Below, piece after piece: positions 1 through 13,186 of a stretch of 64,000 bases of DNA (positions are counted from its first letter, which is position 1; every line of letters begins with the position of its first letter). A program made the position numbers and the translations under genes. The stretch covers positions 124,001-188,000 of the forward strand of contig VLTN01000015.1 in NCBI GenBank assembly GCA_008330645.1. The letters run 5' to 3'. Below the pieces are notes generated by a model. It saw nothing but the letters and a program-made list of their open reading frames with translations. It was not told where the DNA came from and searched no databases. This DNA comes from Cafeteria roenbergensis. Its lineage: Eukaryota > Sar > Bigyra > Bicosoecida > Cafeteriaceae.

Positions 1-397
1 TCGAGCCGTGCGCGCGCGCACGAGCCGGCGGCCGCTGACTCACCCAGGATCCCGGCGCCGTTGATCATCTGGCTGTAGGAAATGTGCATCTGGACGGCCA
101 TGAACGCGCCCGAGGCTGCGGGGCGGGGGGGCGGGAGAGGCGCGGGGCCGAGCAAGCGGCGGCAAGCGATCGGCGAGCAGCGAGACCTGGCTCGCGAGAC
201 TCGCGGCCCAGGCGCGCAGCGGCGGGCCGCGCCGCGGGCGCACGCGGAAGCGCCCCGCGCGCAGGCAGGGCCGCAGGCTCACAGATTCCAGACACGCTGA
301 TCTCAGCCATGTCGACATCGACCTTGGGCAGGTCTGCGCCGGGCTTAACTGCAACAACGCTGGCGGCGGCAGCCAGGGCGAGCAGCCCACGGATCAT
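1..397 (-). CDS. secreted PHB-depolymerase-like esterase, 5' part (cut by left edge)
   Basis: Two 5' exons are visible: 397-283 and 115-44, joined across a 167-base intron (GTGAGC...CGCAG). A second intron starts at 43 (GTGAGT) and leaves the window. The start ATG opens a signal peptide (MIRGLLALAAAASVVAV), so the protein should enter the secretory route. The spliced product then reads AEISVSGISSGAFMAVQMH, ending near QMINGAGILG. The SGxSSGAFMAVQMH stretch is the nucleophile-elbow region of the alpha/beta-hydrolase family that includes poly(3-hydroxybutyrate) depolymerases and related esterases; the serine in GISSG is the expected nucleophile and is restored only when the intron is removed. 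The rest of the catalytic triad lies outside the window, so the substrate cannot be stated. The gene is head-to-head with the CNNM gene, 220 bases between starts. Family call is fairly firm; true polymer-degrading activity is an inference. Confidence 0.75.
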
Positions 398-617
398 TTC
401 GGCGCCTCGGGGGTCGAGGGAGGACGGTGGCGTCCCAACCGCGAAGCTCGCGGAGTGCCGCCGGCCGGCCGGGGCGCGCGCGGCGCGGGGCAGGCGTAGC
501 AGCGCTCGCAGAGCCGCGGGAGAAAAATGCCAGGTTGGCGTCTGCCGGGCTGAGCGACGGGCGCCCTTTCGGAGGCTGCTGCTGAGCGCGGCGCCCTCAC
601 TCTCGCAAGAGCGTGCG

Positions 618-3353
618 ATGATCCAGGCATGTACGGCGAATAGGATAGCTGTGCTATGCGGGATGCTGGGGCTGGCGGCCTTCGGAACGCTCTCGGCGGG
701 AGGCAAAGGGCCCGACGGCCATGGTCAGTCGCTGCGCCACGGGCGCGCCTTGCAGGCGGCCGGGACGGACGTGGGCTACGAGATCTTCCGCTGGGTCACC
801 ATCGTGGTGCTGGTGGCTCTCTCGGGCACCTTCTCCGGCCTCACCCTCGGCCTGCTCGGCCTCGACACCAATCAGCTTGCGGTGAGGACGCCGCAAATTG
901 CCCTCTTCTGTGCTCCGCCCCCGCGGTTGCCTTGAGTGTTCGGCGCGCCCGCGCCGCCGTCCGGCGCGCCTCGGCGGCGCCACGGCCCTCCCGTACCGCG
1001 CGCAGCCGTCGCCCTGTCATGTGCACCGCGGTAGCGCCCGAGCCCCCTCCCCCCCACCTCGCTGTCCCCGCGCTTGTCCGGTTTCCACTGCCTTTGCCCG
1101 CAGATCGTCGCTGAGTCCGGCTCGCCCGACAAGCGCCGCGACGCCCAGCGCATCATGCCCATCCGCAAGCGCGGCAACCTCCTCCTGTGCACGCTGCTCC
1201 TGGGCAACGTGGCCGTGAACTCGGCCCTTTCCATTCTCATGGCCGACGTGACCAGCGGCCTCGTCGGCTTCTTCACCTCAACAATTGTCATCGTCATCTT
1301 CGGCGAGATTCTGCCCCAGGCCACCTGCTCGCGCTTCCCGCTTTGTGAGTGGGCACGTAGCATGCGCCAGCGTGGAGGCGCCGATGCCAGCTGCCCCGGC
1401 CCGCGCTGGGCGGCGGGCGCGCTCTGGTGCTAGATGCGCCGAGCGCCATCGGCGGTTTTTTCTTTCAGTGCTTCTGGTTGCGCGATGCTCCGGCACTGGC
1501 TGCCAACTTTCGCGTTCGCCCCTCCCCTACCCTCCTTTCCGCCATCCGTTGCCGCAGACATCGGGTCTCGCTCCATCCCCCTGGTGCGCGTCTTCATGCT
1601 GCTCCTGCTTCCTGTCACGTTCCCGCTGGCTGCCCTCCTCGACTGGATGCTGGGCAAGGAGGTGGGAGACTTTTACGAGTCCAACGAGTTCGAGGTGCTC
1701 ATCCGGAAGCACGCGGAGAACAGCATGATCGGCAACGACCCCGCCCGCATCATGCAGGGCGCGCTGCGCATGTCCGGCAAGAAGGTGTCGGACCTGATGA
1801 CCCCCAAGAGCGAGATGTTCACCCTCAAGTCCACCGCGCGCCTCGACTACGACACCATGGCCGAGATCTTCCGCCAGGGCTACTCCCGCGTGCCCGTCGT
1901 GGACGCCGAGGACCCTGAGCGCGTCACCGGGATGCTCTACGCCAAGGACCTCATGCTCATCGTGCCCGCCAACGCCACTCCCGTTGCCACGGTCGTGGCC
2001 TTTTTCCACCGCGAGGCCATCACGTTCGTCAACGCCGACGAAAAGGTGGACGTCGCCTTCAACATCATGCTGGGCTCGAAGCGGCACATCGCCATGGTGC
2101 AGACCGTGGACGACTGCGACGGCACGCGCGACCCCGTCTTCAAGCTGGGCGGCATCATCACGCTCGAGGACATCATCGAGACCATCCTCCAGGCCGACCT
2201 CACCGACGAGTACGACGGCAGCATCGCCGGCGTGGCCGGCATGCGTAACGCCGAGCTCAAGCGCCTCACCGATGTCTCCAAGGGCTTCAACGACCTTGAT
2301 GACAGCATGGTGCGCGCCGTGACCGCCCACCTGACGACCAACGTGCGCGCCTTCCGCATGCCGCACCCCACCACCGGCGAGACCCTCAGCCTCGAGGCCA
2401 TCAGCGAGCTCGTCCAGGGCTCCCGCGTGATCGAGGTCGTCGTGCCGCCGGGGACCAAGCCCGAGGAAATCGGTTGGCTCTACCGCCGCGGCGAGCTCGA
2501 GGACGTCTGCTCCATCATCCTGGAGGGCGAGGTGGAGGTGTTCGCCGGCGAGGACGAAATCCGCGTGGTCCGCGGCACCTACGACGTGATGGCTGAGCGT
2601 GCCGTGCTCTCCAAGGACTACGTGTCGGACTTCTCGGCACGCCCCGCCACCGCCACCGTCCGCATGCTCCGCATCACCCGGAACAACGTGGACGAGGCCT
2701 TCCGCATCAGCCGCGGCCCTGCCGGGGTCGTGTCCGGAAACGCTGGCGTCGAGGTGGTGGCCGGCGGCGCCCGGGCAGCTCCCAAGGGCCCCGCCGTCAG
2801 CGCGGCCGCCGCGGCACGCGCGCCCGCCGCCCCCAAGGCGGAGCCAATCTCGCCCGGAGCCCGGGCCGGCTCTGCCGACGATCTTCTCGCCCCCGGCGCC
2901 GCGGCCGCAGGCCTCCGCGGCCGGTCCTCCAGCGTGCCTCGCCCCACTGACACCTCCGCTGCCGAGGCCACTGCCGCGCCTCTGGGCGTGCGCGCGGCCA
3001 CGGCGCTCGCCCCCGGCGAGCGCACCACCGTGGAGTCCCGCCCTGGCATGAAGCATGCCGGGCTGGTCTCGCGCTACGCCATCCCGCCGCGCAAGCGCGG
3101 CTCCGTGACCGCCTCCGACGCGGGCGCCGGCGACGCAGTGCCCCACACCGTCTCCGCGGCCCCTCAGGCCGCTGCCGCTTCGAAGCCACCAGCCTCGCGC
3201 GCTGAGGGCGGGCGGTTGGCCTCGGACTCCTCTGTCCAGACGGACGCCACCAACCCCCTCACGGACGAGGCCGCCGGCGCCCCGGCCACGGCGGCAGCTG
3301 CCGCTGAAGAGCACGACGTCACCGTTTCGCTCGCCAACTCGGCCGCTCACTAA
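618..3353 (+). CDS. CNNM/CorC-family metal transporter (DUF21 + CBS pair + cNMP-like domain)
   Basis: Three exons (618-881, 1104-1344, 1558-3353) give 766 residues. Residues about 8-28 form a hydrophobic leader, and about 55-190 form the DUF21 (CNNM transmembrane) domain with GTFSGLTLGLLGLD, GNVAVNSALSILMAD and IFGEILPQA. A CBS pair follows at about 240-385 (GMLYAKDLMLI and GGIITLEDIIETILQ), then a cyclic-nucleotide-binding-like domain at about 470-550 (LEGEVEVFAGEDEI). The last 200 or so residues are Ala/Pro-rich and probably disordered. This is the domain order of eukaryotic CNNM (ancient conserved domain) proteins, which act in Mg2+ efflux or Mg2+ homeostasis at the plasma membrane or endomembranes. 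Splicing restores the conserved SRFPLYIGSRSIPLV junction. The direction and identity of the transported ion are inferred from the family. Confidence 0.93.
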
Positions 3354-3894
3354 GGCGGGCTGCCGGGGCGGAGCGACGAAGCAACGCCAGCATGGCCCCC
3401 GGTCGCCGCTTTTCGCGCCGTCGGAGACCCAGCTTGCCCGCCGTGGCAAGCGCGCTCCGCGTGCGGTGGTCGCCCACGGGCCCTTGCTCGCTAGTCTTCC
3501 GCGCCCGGCGACGCTTTCGTGCGCGCCCTATGCGCGTGCGGGCTGGATAGCTGCCTGAGTGCCGAGGCAGGCCGCGGCGCCTGCCTTCCCTTCCAATTTG
3601 CCTAGCGCACACAGCTTGCTGCGTTCCTCCAGCGATGTGCACGCGCGCCACCAAGGAAGCAATCGAGTGTGCGTTGACGAGTGGGGCCGTGCGTTGTCGG
3701 GGAGAAAGCAGTCGGAGCCATTTGTTGGAGAGGGGATTCGGCACGCGAGCAAGACACGGGGGAAGGGCCTTGCAAGGCGCTGCGCGGGTCGCTGCACACA
3801 GGCGAGCAGGCCCAGCGGGCGCTGCCGCACCACCCTCCCAACAATCCCGCGCCACCGCAACCCGGTGCACGCGAGACGGCGACGCCGCAGGGGC
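3354..3894. other. intergenic, tail-to-tail (541 bases)
   Basis: Space between the stop codons of the CNNM gene and the ubiquitin-eS30 gene. It should hold both 3' untranslated regions. I see no further gene, RNA or repeat in it; open frames here lack family motifs. Confidence 0.6.
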
Positions 3895-5625
<1,731 letters not shown>

Positions 5626-5946
5626 CGGACGCTGGCGGTCGTGCGTGCGGATTGTGACTTGCCGAGTTTCGAAATTTGTGCGTGGTGTTGGAGCCGTGCG
5701 CTCTCACTGCGCGTGGGAGGCACAGGGCCTCTCTTTGGCGGCGCCACACGGAATCGCATTGCAGCTCGGGACAATCATTGCACGGGAAAGTGTGACGGGG
5801 AGTGGGGGGGGGGCTAAGGCCCCCTGACGCAAGACTCACTCAAAAGAAGACGAACCAACGCACGGTGGGACACCCGACCCACCTGCTGGGTGTGGAGAGG
5901 GCGGGCAGCACGGCGACGACTGCCCGCCGCCAGCCGCACACCGCAA
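5626..5946. other. intergenic, tail-to-tail (321 bases)
   Basis: Space between the stops of the small membrane-protein gene and SMC2; presumably 3' untranslated sequence of both. Contains a short G run near 5805. Nothing else is seen. Confidence 0.55.
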
Positions 5947-8900
5947 TCAAATAGCCGCAACCGCAGGCGCCGCCGCGCTGGCCGCTGCCGCTGCCGCTGC
6001 CGCCGCCTTGGCGCCACGGGGGCCACTCGCGTCCACCGCAGGAGCGGCCTCCTTGCGGCCGATGGTGCGGGTCACGGTGGACACGCCGTCGACGAACTTG
6101 GTCCGGAAGATGACGTTGGCGTTGGAGAACATCCCCTGCTTCAGGGAGACCACGAGGAACTGCGACCCACGGAAGTGGGTGCGGAGCATGCGGCCGATGT
6201 TCTGGGTGTGGGACAAGTCCAGGGCGGCGTCCACCTCGTCGAGGATGTACACGGGCGCCGGCTTGAACAGGAGCATCGCAAGGATGAGGCTGAGAGCGAG
6301 CAGCGAGCGCTGCCCTCCGCTGAGCTCCGTGAGCGACTCCTTCCAGACGCCGTTGAAGCTGACGCGGATCTCCAGGCCGGAGCTGAGGTCCTGCGCGGCC
6401 GAGGAAGCCGAGCCGGCAGCTGCAGCTGCAGCTGCGGCCGCCGCGGCGGCAGCCGCGGGCGAGGCGGCCTCGCCGTCCACGTCAGAGTCGTCGTCGTCGT
6501 CGTCGCTTCCAGCCGCCGCGGCGGCTGCAGCCGAGCCCGCGGAGCCAGCAGCGGGTCCGTCGAGCGGGGCGAGGCAGGCCGACGTCCCGGGGAGGAGGGT
6601 CGAGAAGATGGACGCAAAGTCGCGGTTGACGCGGCGCCAGGTGGTGTCCAGGGCCTCCACCTTCTTCGCGTCGAGCTCCCCAATGACGCGCTGGATCTTG
6701 CGCTTGTCGGCCTCAATGCGGTCCTTCTTGTCGACGAGGCCGCGGTACTCGCGCTCGGCGCGCTCCAGCATGGCCCCGGCGTCCAGGTTGATCTTGCGCT
6801 TCAGCCGCTCCTGGTCCTCCTGCAGCGCCGCGACCCGCTCGCGGGCGGCCTCGGGAGAGGTGGCCTGGAAGTCGTAGAGGGTCCCCGCCTTGCCGAACTG
6901 GGCGCGCTCCTCCTCGATCCAGGGGTGGGCGCGCTCCAGCTGGGCGGCCTGCCGCTTGCCCTTGCGGCGGGCCTCGTCCACGGAGCGGGCCTCGGCCTCG
7001 GACCGGACAGCCGTGGCCTCGGCCTCGTCGGCGCCGGACCGCGCCTCGTCCCGCTCCCTGAGCACGCCGGCGAGCAGCTCGTCGGTCTCCGCCACGCGGC
7101 GGCGGTGCTCCCCCAGCGCGTCGTCGGCCTCCGCGTGGGCCTCGGCGTCCTCTCGCACGCGCTCTTCGGCCTCTTCGCACTTGCCGCGCGACTCCGCAGC
7201 GGACGCCTGAGCGGCCTCGGCAGCCTTGGCAGCGTCAGCGGCGTCCGTCTTGGCGCGCTCAAGCTCCAGCCCGAGCTCCTCGGCGCGCTGCGCCGCGCCC
7301 GCCATGGCCTTCTCGGCCTTGACAGCCGCCTTCTTGGCTGCGGCAAGGCGCTTCTCCGCGTCGGCCTCCTCGCGCTCCCGGCGCCCCTCCTCGTCGCCGG
7401 AGTCGCCCTCGAGCTTGGCAAGCAGGGCGGTCGCCCGCTCCACCTCCGCCCTCTGGGCCGCGGCCTCCGCCTCCAGCGCGGCCGCCTCCTCCGATGCCTT
7501 GTCCGCCCTGCCCTTGGCCTCGGCGTACTCGCAGGACGCCAGCCTGTCCTCCGCCATGCGCATGCGGTGGAGGCACACGTCCCTCTCCGCGCGGGCCTCC
7601 TCCAGCGCGGCGCCCGCCGCTTGCAGCTCCGAGAGGCGCTTCTCGATGACGGCCAGCTCCGTGCGGGCGGCGTCGAGGCGCTCCTGGATGTCGGCGAGCT
7701 TGCCGAGGCGCAGGAGGATGCCGCCGCCGCTGGCGCGCGAGCCACCCTCAAGGGTGCCTGCCGGGTCGTACACGTCGCCCTCCTTGGTGACGCTGACGCA
7801 CCGCACTGCCCTGTCGAAGGCGCAGGCCTGGGCGGCGGCCTTGTCCTCGCAGACGAGGGCGCGGCCGAAGACGTGCTGCATCGCGGCCTCGACCTCCTCG
7901 CTGTAGCCCACCAGGCTGAGGGCAGGCACCGCCTTGCCGCGGGAGATCTCCGAGGCGCGGGCGACCCTGTCCGCGGGGATGGAGGCGCCGCTCACCCTGT
8001 CGAGCGGGATGAGCGTGACGCGGCGCTGAAGGCGGCCCTTCTTGAGCAGAGCCTTGCCCGCGTCGGCGCTCTGCACCACCACCTGCCACAGGCGGCCGCC
8101 GGCAGCCACCTCGAGGGCGGTGGCCGCGCTCGGGTCCTTGACCCTGACGAGGCGGGCGACCACCCCCTTGACCGCCGCGGGGTCCCACCGCGCCCCCATG
8201 GACGACTCGTCGTAGTCGAAGCGGAGCCGCGAGCCGAGGGAGGCTGCCTCCTTGTCGGCCGCGGCCGAGAGCTTGTCCACAGCCCTGGCCCTCTCGTCCC
8301 GGCGGGAGAGCAGGGCCTTCTCCTCCCTGGCGTCGTGGGAGCCGGCGAGGCGCTCGACGGCCTCCTCCGCCGCCCTGGCGGCCGCTCCGGCCGACTCCTT
8401 GTCTGCTCTCAGGCGGTCGAAGGCGGCCTTGCTGGCGCCGAGCCCCGACAGGCAGGCGGCGGCCTCGTCCCGCAGGTGCTTGGCACGCATGCCCGCCGTG
8501 TCGGCCTTGACAGCGGCGGAGGCCGCCGCCTCGCGCGCCTGCATCATGCGTCCCTGGACGGTGCCGCCGCCCTCTCCGGCCTTGGCCCCGGCCGCCGCCA
8601 CGCCGGTGCAGGCCGCCTCGTACGCCGCCTCCGCTGCCTCGTACTCCGCCTTGGCGGCCGCGGCGCGCGCGCACACCGCGGCGTCCTCCTCCTGGCGCTT
8701 GGCGAGGCGGGTGGCGATGGCCCCGGCAGCTGCTTCGGCCTCGGCTGCGGCCGCGGCCGCCGCCTGGGCGGCGCGCTCCTCGCGCTTGAGGGTGTCCTTG
8801 GCCGACGCCAGGCGGGCCTGCGCCTCCACCAGGGCCTTCCCGCGCTCGGCCTCCAGGTCCGCGACGCGGCGGTACTCCGGGCCCATGGCCGCGCGTCGCG

Positions 8901-10164
8901 CCTCCTCCAGCTCGGCGACGCGGGCCTCCTTGGCGTCCGCCTCGGCGCGAAGGCGGGTGGCGTCGGCACGCGCCTGCGCCGCCTGCTCCTTGAGGGTGTC
9001 CAGGTCCTCGATGGAGCGCTCAAAGGCCTCCGTTGCCACCACCCACTGGTGCGCGGCGATGAGGCGGGCGAGCTTCTCGAGCTCCTCCCTGTTCTGCTGG
9101 TGCCGGCGGTACTCGCGCTGCTCGTCGCGGAGGCGGGCCAGCGTGGGGTTGATCTCCTTGGCGAGGACCTCGTTGATCTCGCGGACCTTGCCCTCCTTCT
9201 TGTCGATGACGCGCTCAGCGCTGCGCTTCTTGTCCTCGTACATGCGCGTGCCTGCGGCCTCCTCGAGCATGCCAAGGACCTCCACGGGCTTCATGTTCAG
9301 AACCTTGGTGATGCGGCCCTGCATGATGAGGAAGTGCGGGTTGTTCACGTTCAGCTGCACGCTGTGGAAGAGCGTCTGCACGCGGGAGGCCTGCGCCGCC
9401 GACCCGTTGATGAAGTACTTGGAGCGCCCGCCAACCACAACCTGCGGAACGACCAAACAACAAAAAGAACCAGTTCACGCACAGCCGGGGGGCAAAGGTT
9501 GAGAGGGGAGGGAGGGAGGGGAATGTCCGCTTTTCTGGGGCGGGAGTGGGGGGGGGGGGCGAGCCGCAACGTTCGAGAGTGCCACTCGGGCAACCGCAAT
9601 TGCCGCGTGCCCTGACAGCGGCGCGCTCGAGCACGAGCCGGGCAAGGGACCACATGTGGGATGCCCGTGCAATTCCAATGTGCCAGCTTGCCGAGGTGCG
9701 GCCGCTGCGTGGAGCGCCCTTGCGCCGCGTGCGCTGCTGGGCAGTCTCCAACGGCGGCAATTGCCTCGGTCTCCGTGGAACTCCGACCGCCCCCGCCCTG
9801 CTTCCCCCCTTCGCCAAGTCTGCACCCCGGGTGCAACGGCTCTCACCTGCCGGGTCACGGTGATGGTGTCGAAGCCCTCGTAGCCAACCGGGGACTGCGC
9901 CGCGTCGGAGTTGTCGAAAACGAGGGTGACGCTGGCCTTCTTGACGTGGGCCTGCCCCTGCTTGTAGACGAGCTCCTGCAGGTTGCTGGCGCGCACTTGG
10001 GACAGATTGGAAATGCCCAGCACGAAGCACACGGCGTCCAGGATGTTGGACTTGCCGCTGCCGTTCAGGCCGGTGATGGCATTGAACTCGGGGTCGAAGC
10101 CCGAGATGACCGTGCGCTTGGCATAGCTCTTGAAGCCGTCGAGGACGACCTCCTTGATGAACAT
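5947..10164 (-). CDS. SMC2: condensin subunit SMC2
   Basis: Two exons (10164-9847 and 9441-5947; intron 405 bases, GTGAGA...CCGCAG) give 1270 residues. The in-frame [20 protein letters not shown] matches the family start; a TTG three codons upstream is not used. The N-terminal head has Walker A (GLNGSGKSN, residues 32-40) and the SMC2-specific [11 protein letters not shown] and [16 protein letters not shown]. Coiled coils flank a hinge at about 540-690 with DPAGTLEGG. The C-terminal head has LSGGQRS, Walker [13 protein letters not shown] and [11 protein letters not shown]-like [14 protein letters not shown]2 pairs with SMC4 in condensin, compacting chromosomes in mitosis. The protein is longer than the usual roughly 1190 residues, mainly because of an Ala/Asp-rich insert at about residues 1060-1120 inside the C-terminal head, just before [19 protein letters not shown], and a second Ala-rich tail. 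Confidence 0.97.
9548..9559 (+). repeat. G12 homopolymer in the SMC2 intron
   Basis: Twelve G on the plus strand, that is a C run in the SMC2 transcript, inside its only intron. It lies roughly 110 bases upstream of the acceptor and may act as a pyrimidine-rich element. Confidence 0.8.
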
Positions 10165-10376
10165 GGCGGTCAAAGCCCGCGGAGGAGCCCGGTCTCGGAG
10201 CCGGCGACTGGCCTAGCTCAGCGAGTGGGGCGCCACCCATGCCGGCTCGGGGCATTCCGCCCGAGCCCCAACGGCCGCGAACCGCCTGCTCTGCCGGCGC
10301 CTGGCTGACCTAACCCTCGGCGCCATGCAACAACACAAGGCTGCAACTGCTTTGGCACTGCGACCTGCGCGCAGCC

Positions 10377-10856
10377 ATGTGCCCGATGCGCATCTTCCTG
10401 TTCTTGGGGTCGCTCATTGTGATCCTGGTGTCCATGTGGGCGATCTTCGGCGACGACGAGGGCTTGGCGGCGCTGAAGCGCGAGGACCAGAGCTGGGTAC
10501 GTGTCTGAGCGCGGCAGCGACCCCGCGAACACGGGCGTGCGCCTGCGGCCTTGCCCTGCCATGCAGCCACGCGTGCGGCACGTTGTGGCGCGGGCTGGCT
10601 AGCTGGCAATCCCGAAGCGGAGCGGCCCGCGAGCGCCCGTGTGCCTGCGCCCGCTGTCCCCCCGGCTGCCTGCCCTCCGCAGTGGCGCTGGTTCGTGTCG
10701 TTGTGGACGGGGGAGTTCTTGTACGAGAGACTATGGCCCGCCGCGGTGCCCAAAGACCCCGAGGCCGCGGATACCGCCCAAGACGCTGTGGACGAGCCGG
10801 AGCCTGACGGCACGGGCTGCCTCGAGGCCGCGGAGGCGGGCACCGTGGACAGGTAG
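10377..10856 (+). CDS. small Trp-rich single-pass membrane protein, unknown
   Basis: Two exons (10377-10496 and 10683-10856; intron GTACGT...CCGCAG) give 97 residues. Residues 4-24 form one hydrophobic segment (MRIFLFLGSLIVILVSMWAIF), then a short acidic/basic linker. A tryptophan-rich patch spans the splice junction (QSWWRWFVSLWTGEFLYERL), followed by an acidic tail. Exon 1 is phase 0 and exon 2 opens in the same phase, with an acceptor like every other intron here. The gene is head-to-head with SMC2 (212 bases). The build resembles small mitochondrial inner-membrane subunits, but no family was recognised. Confidence 0.65.
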
Positions 10857-11582
10857 CCCCTCGGCGGCGACGCGTCGCATGCCGGGTGTGTCACCAGCAC
10901 TGCGCTGGCTGGCCCCAGCGTCACCGCCCCCTGCATTTTCACGGCCCCACTGCGTGTTTGTTGTTGCGTGCCGCTCGCGCCTCGCCAGCGGGCCGCGGCC
11001 TGGCTGCGACGCGGCAGCCGCGAGCCGAAGCTGCGGGAATTCTTTTGTCTGCAAGCTGTTTACCCGCCGCGTCGGCACCCGCTAGCGCCGCCACCCCACC
11101 CACTCCCTCTTCCGGCCTGGCCGCCGGCCACTCAGCGACGTTGCGCCTGCGGAGTCGCCACGCCTGCGACGGGAGCGAGGCGCCGCCGGACCTGCAAAGC
11201 GGGCAAGCGTGGCCGAGCTCGTGCAGCGTGCTGGAGCGCTCCACCGCGACCAGCCGAGCTGCCGAGGCCGTCGATCGTGGGCGCCCCGCAGGCGAGGGAG
11301 TCGGGACTGCCCGCCAGCACACCGCCCCCCCCCTTCCCAACAACAAGAACAAGCAGATGCCACGCGCACGCACGTCCTTGGCGAGGAGGTCGAGAGAGGG
11401 AGGAAGAGCGCGTGCGTGCGGGGCCAGGGGGGTTGCGCATGGGAGTTGCGGAGACGAAGCCAGGCGCACTACCGAGCATGTTCCGCGGACAAGGCTGCCG
11501 CCAAGCGCCGAGGGCTCTGCCGCCGAGCGCCGCAGGCGCGGGCACTCCTCGGCGAGGCGCGGGTCGGCGTGCGCTGGCTGCG
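10857..11582. other. intergenic (726 bases), same-strand neighbours
   Basis: Lies between the small Trp-rich protein gene and the MRH-domain gene, both rightward. It should hold one 3' untranslated region and the promoter of the MRH gene. A short C run occurs near 11325. I see no convincing exon, because the MRH gene already starts with a complete signal peptide. Confidence 0.5.
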
Positions 11583-13013
11583 ATGCGGCTGTTGGTCTCG
11601 GCGGTGGCTGCCGCTGTTGCCGTTGCGGGGCAAGCGTTGGCCGAGACGTGCACGTTCGAGGTGCCCTCAAACCCGAACAAGGTGTACGACCTGACGCCAC
11701 TCTCCGGTCGCGACTTTCACGTGCCGTCGGCCAAGGGTGACTTTGAGTTCCACCTCTCGGTCTGCGGGCCGCTGGCGGACCCGCCCAAGGAGTGCGAGGC
11801 GGTGACCAAGAAGCACCGCGTGGCGGCAGCGCAGGTATCGCGCGGCGGATTTTGCTTCTACCTTGGCCGCGCAGACGAGCCCAGCGTGCGCATCGAGGAC
11901 GGAGACGCGGAGCTGGGGTTCGACCTTGTGTACTCGTCTGGGGAGCCGTGCTCGGACGGGCGGCGCCGCGAGGTGCGCTACCATTTCATCTGCGCCGAGC
12001 GGTACGAAGCGCACGTGGCGCCGCACTTTGTCGTGGAGACGCCAGAGAAGTGCCACTACAATGTCACGTGGCCGTCGAGGTACGGGTGCCCGGTGGACAG
12101 GTCCTCGTGGAGCTGGTGGGCGGCCACGGGGCGCCACGGCGACCCCAACCAGGCGACCGCGCGCAAGGGGGCCCCTCAGCAGAGCGTGGAGGCCCTGACC
12201 GCGGGAAACCAGAAGGGCGGCGTGGCCATCAAGGGCACCCCTCCCAGAGCGGACACCGCGGGGGCTCATGCAGGCGCCCACCACCCCGAGCTGGTGTACG
12301 GGCTGGGCCTGCCGCAGCTGGAGCTCTGGGGCGGCTGGACCTTCTGGGACGTCCTCATCTGGTCGCCCGTGGCGGCGGCCGTGTACATGGTGCTGGGGTT
12401 CGCCTACAACGTGCGCTCTGGGCGGTCGCCGGGCTGGAGCGCGGTGCCTCACTCGGAAGCGGTGCAGGGCTGCCTCCGACGTGCGTGCCCCGCCGCCGTG
12501 GCGCGCAGACTCGCGGTTCCCGCGGCTGCGGGCGGTGGCATGGTGCCCGGGGCCGCCCCGCTGTCGTGGGGCTTCGGCGCCCAGCGAGCCCGCGAGTCCG
12601 GGGGCGCGGGGAGCTGGTCGGTGGCCGGGCTGCTGCGGAGACTCCCCTTTGTCGGGGGCTCGGCAGGTGCCTCCGCAGGGGGGGTCAACGTACAGGCACG
12701 GATGAGAGGCGTCGGGGGGGCTCCGGCCGCGGGGGCGGCGCGGGCGGCGACTAGCGCCGGGGGTGGTGCTGAGGGCGCTGCGAGGCGGCGTGGCGGCGCG
12801 GGTGGGGACGGCGGCGGCGGCTCGCTGCTCGACGACGAGGCCGTGGATGCTGCCGCACAGGCCGGCGCCACGGCCGGGGGGCTGGACGACGCTGGCGTCT
12901 TCGGCGGCGAGGACGACCTGGAGGGCCTGGCAATGGACGCCACGGACGACCTGGACCTCTTTCGCTCGGAGCTCGAGGCCGACGAGCGCAGGGCGGGAAA
13001 CAAGTCGTCCTGA
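11583..13013 (+). CDS. MRH-domain type I membrane protein (M6P-receptor/Atg27-like)
   Basis: An uninterrupted gene of 476 residues. It starts with a signal peptide (MRLLVSAVAAAVAVAGQALA), followed at about 22-185 by a mannose-6-phosphate-receptor-homology fold. This has paired cysteines, a Gln in AAQVSRGGFCFY, an Arg in VRYHFIC, and the closing ETPEKCHYNVTWPSRYGCP with Glu and Tyr, matching the Q-R-E-Y ligand set of MRH lectins as far as can be judged by eye. A linker follows, then one membrane span (WDVLIWSPVAAAVYMVLGF) at about 255-275. The cytoplasmic tail is long, Ala/Gly-rich and finally acidic. Proteins of this plan include the cation-dependent mannose-6-phosphate receptor and autophagy protein Atg27, which cycle between Golgi and endosomes. 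Which of the two it serves as cannot be decided here. Confidence 0.8.
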   Translation: MRLLVSAVAAAVAVAGQALAETCTFEVPSNPNKVYDLTPLSGRDFHVPSAKGDFEFHLSVCGPLADPPKECEAVTKKHRVAAAQVSRGGFCFYLGRADEPSVRIEDGDAELGFDLVYSSGEPCSDGRRREVRYHFICAERYEAHVAPHFVVETPEKCHYNVTWPSRYGCPVDRSSWSWWAATGRHGDPNQATARKGAPQQSVEALTAGNQKGGVAIKGTPPRADTAGAHAGAHHPELVYGLGLPQLELWGGWTFWDVLIWSPVAAAVYMVLGFAYNVRSGRSPGWSAVPHSEAVQGCLRRACPAAVARRLAVPAAAGGGMVPGAAPLSWGFGAQRARESGGAGSWSVAGLLRRLPFVGGSAGASAGGVNVQARMRGVGGAPAAGAARAATSAGGGAEGAARRRGGAGGDGGGGSLLDDEAVDAAAQAGATAGGLDDAGVFGGEDDLEGLAMDATDDLDLFRSELEADERRAGNKSS

Positions 13014-13186
13014 TCGCTCGCGCGTGCACCCAGCGGTTGCGTGGCAAGCGGGTGATCAATCGTGGGGTGCGCAGGCCTGGCAGTGGCGTGTGGCTGGCGC
13101 GCGAGGCAAAGAGGGAATGGTTCCCGCTGGAAAAAGGTTGTCGAGTCGGCCGTACAGACAAGACGGCCCGCGACACATCCGAACAC

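Noticed and set aside
1527-3449. 640-codon minus-strand frame opposite the CNNM gene
   Set aside because: Antisense to well conserved DUF21-CBS coding sequence; no recognisable domain.
5890-9615. 1241-codon open frame on the plus strand opposite SMC2
   Set aside because: It is antisense to a gene with full SMC2 conservation; long antisense frames arise readily in very GC-rich coding DNA because stop codons are rare, and the translation has no family motif.
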